The notes beneath the pieces were generated by a model, which worked only from the letters and a program-made list of their open reading frames with translations, made no database searches and had not been told where the DNA came from. Positions 7,156-11,935 of a stretch of DNA of 11,935 nucleotides are shown here, one piece after another. Position 1 is the stretch's first letter, and the number at the start of each line of letters is the position of its first letter. Origin of the DNA: Deltaproteobacteria bacterium (GTDB lineage: Bacteria > Desulfobacterota > Syntrophia > Syntrophales > UBA5619); the NCBI GenBank assembly GCA_023487865.1, contig JAMDBG010000074.1, positions 1 to 11,935 of the forward strand, written 5' to 3'. The position numbers were made by a program, and so were the translations under genes.

Positions 7156-7934
7156 GAGAGGCGGAACCTGGACCGGTCATCATCGTAGACGGCCTCACCG
7201 CACGTTTCGGAGAAGAGACGATTCTGGAAAAGATCAGCTTCGAAGTCTATCGGGGCGAGATCCTCTGTATCGTCGGGGGGAGTGGCTGCGGGAAATCCAC
7301 ACTTCTGAAACACATGATCGGTTTGCTAAGACCCGCCGTGGGACGGGTGCTGGTAGGAGGGGTGGATATCACCGCTGCAGATGACGAGCAAGTCAACCTG
7401 ATCCGGAAGAAGATCGGCGTTCTTTTCCAGTCCGATGCCCTCCTGGCGTCGATGACCCTGGGAGAAAACGTCGGACTGCCGCTGGACGGATTTGCCGGGC
7501 TGGCACCGAGAACGGTGCAGCTCATCGTCCGGATGAAACTCGGTATGGTCAATCTGGGCGGATATGAGAACCACTATCCGGCCGAACTCTCGGGAGGAAT
7601 GAGAAAGCGGGGTGGGCTTGCCAGAGCGATAGCCCTCGATCCACAGATCCTCTTTTTTGACGAACCTTCGGCGGGTCTCGATCCGGTGAATACGGCGGAA
7701 CTGGAGACCTTGATCAGGGGAATCAATACCGGCCTCGGTACGACGATGGTCATCGTCAGCCACCAGGTCGAACTGGTTTTGCGTATCGCGGACCGGGTGA
7801 TGATGATTGACAGTGAGGAAAAGGGAATCATTGCGACGGGTACTCCAGATGAACTCAGGCTTTCTGCTTCCGATCCGCGGGTCAGAAATTTTCTCTTCCG
7901 GTCGGACACAGAACGGGGGGAGGGGAGAGCGTAA
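7152..7934 (+). CDS. mlaF: MlaF-type ABC transporter ATPase
   Basis: A 260-residue cytoplasmic ATPase that powers the MlaE permease. It has Walker A GGSGCGKST at 42-50, Q-loop Q93, ABC signature LSGGM at 146-150, Walker B ILFFDEP at 166-172 with catalytic E171, D-loop SAGLDP, and switch H204. The MRKRGGLARAIALDP stretch after the signature resembles the MRKR segment characteristic of MlaF and related MCE ATPases. The start is TTG at 7152: no ATG or GTG occurs in frame between the upstream mlaE end and Walker A, and GAAGG (7139-7143) lies eight bases before it. The stop shares one base with the mlaD start (TAATG), indicating translational coupling. Confidence 0.95.
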   Translation: MREAEPGPVIIVDGLTARFGEETILEKISFEVYRGEILCIVGGSGCGKSTLLKHMIGLLRPAVGRVLVGGVDITAADDEQVNLIRKKIGVLFQSDALLASMTLGENVGLPLDGFAGLAPRTVQLIVRMKLGMVNLGGYENHYPAELSGGMRKRGGLARAIALDPQILFFDEPSAGLDPVNTAELETLIRGINTGLGTTMVIVSHQVELVLRIADRVMMIDSEEKGIIATGTPDELRLSASDPRVRNFLFRSDTERGEGRA

Positions 7935-8935
7935 TGGCGAAAAGGCAATCAAGATTCATGGTCGGTCTTTTTGTAATAACAGGGATCCTGATCGGGGTGG
8001 TGGCCATCGTCTGGCTGGGAGCGGCGAACTATTTCCAGAAGGGGGCCCGCTATGTGACCTATTTCGATGAATCCGTTCAGGGATTGCAGGTCGATTCGCG
8101 GGTCAAATACCGGGGGGTGGAAGTCGGGAGTGTAGAGAGAATCGGGGTTGCTTCCGATCAACGGCTGGTCGAAGTGGTCATCAAGATCGATCTGGAAGGC
8201 GATGTCGAACACAGCATCGTCACCCAGCTTAAAGCCGCGGGGATCACGGGGATCGTTTTTGTTGAACTTGACAGACGCCTGCCGGGGGTGGAGGTTTTTG
8301 TTCCTCCTCCAGGTATGGATACCGACTATCCTGTGATCCCTTCGCAACCCTCTCAGACCAAGCAGATGCTTTCGAGCATCGACCGGATCATGGAAAAGAT
8401 CGTCAGGATTGATCTGGAGGGGATTTCCGATCAGATAAGGCAGACCTCCGGAGCAATAGAGACTTTTTTTACCGGCCGAGAGATGACGAATATCATCAGG
8501 AATATGGATTCGACGACGGCCAGTCTGGAACGCAGTCTGAGGAGAATCGACCGGATCCTTGCCGACGGCAAAGCGGATTCAATCATAGCAACAGTAGAAC
8601 AGGGGGCCGGGGAAGTCAGGCAGGGAATAAAGGAAGCCAGGAAAGGGATCGGGGAGACCAGAGAGGGAATAGCAGAGATCCGAAAACTTCTTGCCACCGT
8701 CGGCAAAGAGGTCAAGGATATCAGAACCGCCGAGATCTCTGCGAGGGCGCAACACCTGATCGAAGGGTTTGATCGCCGGATGAAAGCGATGGCCTATGAT
8801 ATCCAGTCAACGACCGACGATATCCGTCAGGCGGTCGATAGCCTCCGGATGCTTATCGAAAGCCTCCGTGAGAATCCGTCGGATCTGCTCTTCAGCGAGC
8901 CTGTTCGTGACGGTCGGAAAAGAAGGGAGGAGTGA
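7934..8935 (+). CDS. mlaD: MlaD-type MCE-domain lipid-binding protein
   Basis: A 333-residue protein anchored in the inner membrane by one N-terminal helix (about 8-29) with the rest in the periplasm. The MCE domain spans about 38-115 (YVTYFDESVQGLQVDSRVKY start, then RGVEVGSVERIGV); MCE domains form hexameric rings that pass lipids to and from the permease. After a Pro-rich linker (about 123-140) a long, mostly helical region runs to about 315 and includes four 7-residue tandem repeats (227-254). The protein ends in NPSDLLFSEP, a motif often seen near the end of MlaD-like proteins. It is much longer than E. coli MlaD (about 180 residues), so the C-terminal helices may build a tube or needle across the periplasm, as proposed for other long MCE proteins. 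It overlaps its neighbours on both sides. Confidence 0.94.
   Translation: MAKRQSRFMVGLFVITGILIGVVAIVWLGAANYFQKGARYVTYFDESVQGLQVDSRVKYRGVEVGSVERIGVASDQRLVEVVIKIDLEGDVEHSIVTQLKAAGITGIVFVELDRRLPGVEVFVPPPGMDTDYPVIPSQPSQTKQMLSSIDRIMEKIVRIDLEGISDQIRQTSGAIETFFTGREMTNIIRNMDSTTASLERSLRRIDRILADGKADSIIATVEQGAGEVRQGIKEARKGIGETREGIAEIRKLLATVGKEVKDIRTAEISARAQHLIEGFDRRMKAMAYDIQSTTDDIRQAVDSLRMLIESLRENPSDLLFSEPVRDGRKRREE
8612..8695 (+). repeat. mlaD: Four 21-base tandem repeats inside mlaD
   Basis: Four consecutive 21-base units (8612-8632, 8633-8653, 8654-8674, 8675-8695) encode EVRQGIK, EARKGIG, ETREGIA and EIRKLLA. The shared pattern is E-x-R-x-(G/L)-(I/L)-x, an exact heptad period suited to a coiled coil. 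Codons differ between units, so the duplication is old or the heptad is under selection at protein level. Confidence 0.8.
8923..8931 (+). promoter_or_regulatory. Ribosome binding site deciding the lipoprotein start
   Basis: AAGGGAGGA ends nine bases before the ATG at 8941 and six before a GTG at 8938, but directly abuts a GTG at 8932. The ATG, or the GTG at 8938, is therefore preferred over 8932. Confidence 0.65.
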
Positions 8936-8940
8936 TCGTG

Positions 8941-9561
8941 ATGCTGAAGCGTTTGGGAATCATCCTGCTGATCATCGGACTGGCCGGCTGCCTCAGAGGA
9001 ACAGCACCTCCACCTCTGGTCCTACAGTACATCATTGAATACCCGCCGCCGGAGAGGGGGAATATTTTTCGGACGGAGGAGTTGCTCAAGGTGGAGCGTT
9101 TTTCGGTGGACCGCAGCTACACCGGTCCTGCCATGCTTTTCCGTAAGGGTCCTTTCCTGCGCGAGGCCTACCACGAACACCGCTGGAGGGTCAGTCCGGG
9201 GGACATGGTGACGGATTTTCTCAAACGCGACCTCCGTCATGCCGGCCTGTTTCAGGCGGTTCTTTCCGCGCGTGACGCAGAAGAGACCCGTTTTGTTCTC
9301 GAGGGGGGGGGTGGAAGAATTTCTCGAAGTGGTGAAGGGGAAAGCCGGAAGGCGCTTCTGGTCGTGATGGTGACGTTGCTCGATCGCACCTCTCAGGAGG
9401 TCTCCCGGCGGGTGGTATTTCAGAAGACCTATCGGTGCGAAGCATCTCACACGCAGGAGGGGGCGGCGGGGCTTGCCGAAGCCATGAGCAGGGCAATGTC
9501 GCAATTTTCGTCGCAGGTGATCACCGATATCGGAAATGAACTGCAAAAGGGCGGCCGCTGA
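8941..9561 (+). CDS. ABC-type transport auxiliary lipoprotein (PqiC-like)
   Basis: A 206-residue lipoprotein: a short signal peptide with positive K3 and R4, a hydrophobic run, and lipobox LAGC with acylated C17. The body fits the ABC_trans_aux family (PqiC-like): a Y.I.YPPPE start, LKVERFSVDRSYTGPAMLFR, a YHEHRW segment, and a C-terminal AEAMSRAMSQFSSQVITDI helix. Such lipoproteins sit in the outer membrane and are thought to receive or deliver lipids at the outer end of the MCE assembly. The gene overlaps or touches mlaD. One oddity: bases about 9303-9340, between a nine-G run and a four-G run, read GGGRISRSGEG in frame, but in the other frame read VEEFLEVVK, which fits the family much better, so residues about 123-133 may be frame-displaced. 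The start could also be GTG at 8938. Confidence 0.88.
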   Translation: MLKRLGIILLIIGLAGCLRGTAPPPLVLQYIIEYPPPERGNIFRTEELLKVERFSVDRSYTGPAMLFRKGPFLREAYHEHRWRVSPGDMVTDFLKRDLRHAGLFQAVLSARDAEETRFVLEGGGGRISRSGEGESRKALLVVMVTLLDRTSQEVSRRVVFQKTYRCEASHTQEGAAGLAEAMSRAMSQFSSQVITDIGNELQKGGR

Positions 9562-9574
9562 TACAAAGCAGCGG
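9555..9574. terminator. Weak hairpin between convergent genes
   Basis: CCGCTG (9555-9560) and CAGCGG (9569-9574) can pair around an eight-base loop just at the end of the lipoprotein gene. There is no T run on either strand, so it is at best a weak or factor-dependent terminator for the two converging transcripts, whose stops are only 45 bases apart. Confidence 0.2.
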
Positions 9575-9606
9575 ATCCCCTCTCCGTCTGCCGATGGCAA
9601 AACCAA

Positions 9607-11892
9607 CTATTTGATGCACACGCGCCGGACCTGGCGAAAATCGGTAAGACCCTGAATGGACTTGTAAATACCGTCCTGCAGGAGGGTGGTCATTCCCTCT
9701 TCCATTGCCAGCTTCCGCATCACTTCGACCGTCTCGCGCCTCTGGATCAACCGTTTGATGCCGTCTGTGGCGATGATGAGTTCATGGATACCCATCCGGC
9801 CTCGGTAACCCGTTTTGTCGCAGGCGTCACAACCCTTCGGACGGTAAAGTTTGAATTTGTCGTCATAGGGGATGTTCAGCTTCAGGAACTGCTCTTCTCC
9901 GTAACTCATCATGATTTCGTCGTATTCGCCACGGTCTGGATGATAGCTCTCCCGGCACCTGGTACAAAGGGTCCGAACGAGTCGCTGGGCGAGGATCGCC
10001 AGAAGGGCGTCGGCGAAATTGAGTGGATCGATACCCATGTCGAGAAGGCGGACAATGGTTTCCGGGGCGCTGTTTGTGTGGAGAGTGCTCAAGACGAGGT
10101 GTCCCGTCAGCGAAGCCTCGACCCCGATCTTGGCCGTTTCGAAATCCCGCATTTCACCCACCATGATCACATCCGGGTCGGCCCGGAGAAATGAGCGCAT
10201 GGCCGCTGCGAAGTCGAAGCCGATCTTCGGCTGGACCTGAACCTGCCTGAGTCCGTACTGAGTGATTTCCACGGGATCCTCGGCGGTCCAGATCTTCCGG
10301 TCCGGCTTGTTGATCTCGTGGAGGGCGGCATGCAATGTGGTTGTCTTTCCCGAACCGGTGGGACCGACTGCAAGGATCATCCCGTACGGTTTTTCCAGGA
10401 CAGCCCTAAGCCCCTTGAGGTTACGATCGGACATCGCCATGACATCGAGGGGCATGATCTCTCCCTTGGCCAGGAGCCTCAGCACAACATCCTCCACACC
10501 CCCCCTGGGTGGGATGGTGGCCACTCGGAGCTCGATCTCTTCGCCGCTTGGTTTTCTGAACTTGATCTTGCCGTCCTGCGGCAGACGCCGGACAGTGATA
10601 TCGAGATTGGACATGATCTTGATGCGTGAGACGACCGCTGCATGGTAACTGTAGGGGAGGGTCTGATAGAGGGCGCAGTCGCCGTCGATCCGGTAGCGTA
10701 TCTCGACATTCCTTTTACCCGTATTGGGTTCGACATGGATATCGGAGGCGCGTTTTGCATGGGCGTCGAGGATGATCTTGTTGACGACCTGCATGATGAT
10801 ACTGTCCGATTCGGTGACAACTTCCTCTTCTTCATGGGCCAACTCGTCGGCGTCGAGCTTGCCGACGATATCGGTGAGAGAGTATTCATCCTCGATGGAG
10901 TGGTAGAAGTAGTTGATGAATTTGATGATGTCTTCCGGAAAAGAAACATCATAGCGGACGGACTTCGTTTTCAAGAGGTTTTCGATCATGTCCCTCTTGA
11001 GGATGTTGTTCGGATCATCGACGACGACGTGAATGATTCCGTCCTTCTTTTCCAGCGGGACCCAGAGTTCCCGTACGAGGTAGTTCTTTCTGAGATTTTT
11101 GAGCAGATTTTCCGGGATACGGTATTTGTCCGAGTAGGAAATGAAATGGCAATGGTAGAACTCTTCAAAGGAACGGACGAGGTCCTCCCGGGAAACCTTG
11201 TATTTTTTAATCAGGAAATTTTCAACAGATTCTTTTGCTTCACGAGATTCCTCCCAGGCGCTGTCCAGATCCTCTTCCCGGATAAGATCGTGGCTGATCA
11301 GGTAATCAAAGCGGTTTTTTCGACGCCGGGCAAATCGCTCATGATTATAGAAGGCAACCGCCAGGACATCGGTGATCTCCTGGAGAAATCCCCGTTCTTC
11401 CTCGGAGAATTTGCCGGTGCCCTTCTTTTTATTCAGGATCTGGACGACGCCCATAAGGGTCTTGTTATGAAAGATCGGTGTGGCCAGGATCTGTTTTGTC
11501 CGGAATCCGGATCTTTTATCCCAGCTGACGTCAAAGGACAGGTCCTTGTCGATGGACTTCAGCTCGGCGGCATCATAGGCATCGCCGATGTTGACGACCT
11601 TGCCGGTGTTTGCCACATACCCGGCGATGCTTTGGTTGTTGATCGGGACACGTATCTCCTTGACCTGTGTACCGATCAGGAGCATGGAAAAAATTTCGTT
11701 CCGTGACCAGTCGACCACATAGATGGTGATGGAGTGGGCGGAAAAAAGGTTCAATATTCCATCTTTTAGATCGACGAGGATCTGCTTGATGTTCCGGGCG
11801 GCGTGGATCCGGTTGGTGATATCGACAAGGGCCTTGCGCTGCTGGAGTTTTTCTTCAAGGTCCGTAAGTTCTCTTTTCTTGAGCTCATCCAT
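9607..11892 (-). CDS. GspE/PulE/PilB-family secretion or pilus ATPase with N-terminal GAF domain
   Basis: A 761-residue cytoplasmic hexameric ATPase of the type II secretion/type IV pilus family. After a short N-terminal helix, a GAF domain spans about 20-185 (with ATPIFHNKTLMGVVQILNKK near its end). A T2SSE_N/MshEN-like domain follows at about 193-345. The motor domain covers about 362-755: SDIHVEP at 383-389, Walker A GPTGSGKT at 510-517, Asp box with E538-D539, Walker B with E580, His box with H598 and H605, and a zinc-type tetracysteine site at C643, C646, C688 and C691. The tetracysteine favours an assembly ATPase (GspE/PilB) over a retraction ATPase (PilT). ATG at 11892-11890 has GAGGAGA (11907-11901) eight bases away; a GTG one codon upstream is possible. 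Which machine it drives cannot be told, since no pilus or secretion neighbours are in the window. Confidence 0.93.
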   Translation of the reverse strand: MDELKKRELTDLEEKLQQRKALVDITNRIHAARNIKQILVDLKDGILNLFSAHSITIYVVDWSRNEIFSMLLIGTQVKEIRVPINNQSIAGYVANTGKVVNIGDAYDAAELKSIDKDLSFDVSWDKRSGFRTKQILATPIFHNKTLMGVVQILNKKKGTGKFSEEERGFLQEITDVLAVAFYNHERFARRRKNRFDYLISHDLIREEDLDSAWEESREAKESVENFLIKKYKVSREDLVRSFEEFYHCHFISYSDKYRIPENLLKNLRKNYLVRELWVPLEKKDGIIHVVVDDPNNILKRDMIENLLKTKSVRYDVSFPEDIIKFINYFYHSIEDEYSLTDIVGKLDADELAHEEEEVVTESDSIIMQVVNKIILDAHAKRASDIHVEPNTGKRNVEIRYRIDGDCALYQTLPYSYHAAVVSRIKIMSNLDITVRRLPQDGKIKFRKPSGEEIELRVATIPPRGGVEDVVLRLLAKGEIMPLDVMAMSDRNLKGLRAVLEKPYGMILAVGPTGSGKTTTLHAALHEINKPDRKIWTAEDPVEITQYGLRQVQVQPKIGFDFAAAMRSFLRADPDVIMVGEMRDFETAKIGVEASLTGHLVLSTLHTNSAPETIVRLLDMGIDPLNFADALLAILAQRLVRTLCTRCRESYHPDRGEYDEIMMSYGEEQFLKLNIPYDDKFKLYRPKGCDACDKTGYRGRMGIHELIIATDGIKRLIQRRETVEVMRKLAMEEGMTTLLQDGIYKSIQGLTDFRQVRRVCIK

Positions 11893-11895
11893 CAC

Positions 11896-11935
11896 AAATT
11901 TCTCCTCAAGCCCTAAGATTCCGTTACGATTTTGG
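11896..11935 (-). promoter_or_regulatory. 5' flank of the GAF-ATPase gene with ribosome site
   Basis: GAGGAGA on the minus strand (plus-strand 11901-11907) is a good ribosome site eight bases before the chosen ATG. The remaining 28 bases to the window end show no clear promoter hexamers. Confidence 0.6.

Noticed and set aside
10642..11706. A 354-codon open frame on the + strand opposite the GAF-ATPase gene
   Set aside because: It lies wholly antisense to a gene with clear domains and motifs, its protein shows only reversed-codon composition rich in Asp, Val and Phe, and no family is recognisable. It is a shadow frame.
1..11935. CRISPR array, tRNA, rRNA, insertion sequence or transposase
   Set aside because: Reading through, I saw no regularly spaced direct repeats, no cloverleaf or rRNA-like stretch, no transposase motif and no terminal inverted repeats. 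Every sizeable stretch is accounted for by protein genes.

Overview
The window is a dense, gene-rich bacterial segment with no gene-free stretch longer than about 160 bases. It looks like an anaerobic, diderm (outer-membrane-bearing) bacterium. An indolepyruvate:ferredoxin oxidoreductase and a flavodiiron protein, rubredoxin and rubrerythrin set point to an anaerobe that must cope with oxygen. A complete MCE/Mla-type lipid ABC transporter with a lipoprotein points to an outer membrane, and a GspE/PilB-family ATPase is present. The moderately high G+C and this mix of genes would suit Desulfobacterota (former Deltaproteobacteria, for example a Syntrophales-like or Geobacter-like lineage), but that placement is inference from gene content only.

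Region 1 (1-2836, + strand): the last codons of iorA, then iorB (ATGA overlap), a class A flavodiiron protein, a 52-residue rubredoxin and a rubrerythrin. IorAB makes reduced ferredoxin from aryl-pyruvates. The three downstream proteins form a recognisable oxygen and peroxide reduction chain (rubredoxin as electron carrier, flavodiiron protein reducing O2, rubrerythrin reducing H2O2).

Region 2 (2858-5892, + strand): a small four-helix membrane protein of the Phage_holin_4_2/YvlD family whose 3' end overlaps mutS by 10 bases, followed by a full-length mutS with all its motifs. No mutL is present in the window.

Region 3 (5977-9561, + strand): a lipid-transport operon. It encodes a STAS-MlaE permease fusion, the MlaF ATPase (TTG start), the MlaD MCE-domain substrate-binding protein with a long coiled C-terminus, and a PqiC-like auxiliary lipoprotein. 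The genes overlap or nearly touch, so they are probably cotranscribed. No MlaC-like periplasmic carrier follows.

Region 4 (9607-11892, - strand): a convergent gene for a GspE/PulE/PilB-family secretion or pilus ATPase with an N-terminal GAF domain.

I did not find a clearly new multi-gene system. The observations most worth checking are: a short stretch of the auxiliary lipoprotein gene that reads better in another frame and is bracketed by G runs (a compensated frameshift); a Cys-to-Gly change in the terminal ferredoxin motif of iorA; a rubrerythrin that seems to lack a helix-C glutamate iron ligand; four 7-residue tandem repeats in MlaD; and a GAF-fused ATPase whose c-di-GMP-type N-domain has lost its glycines.
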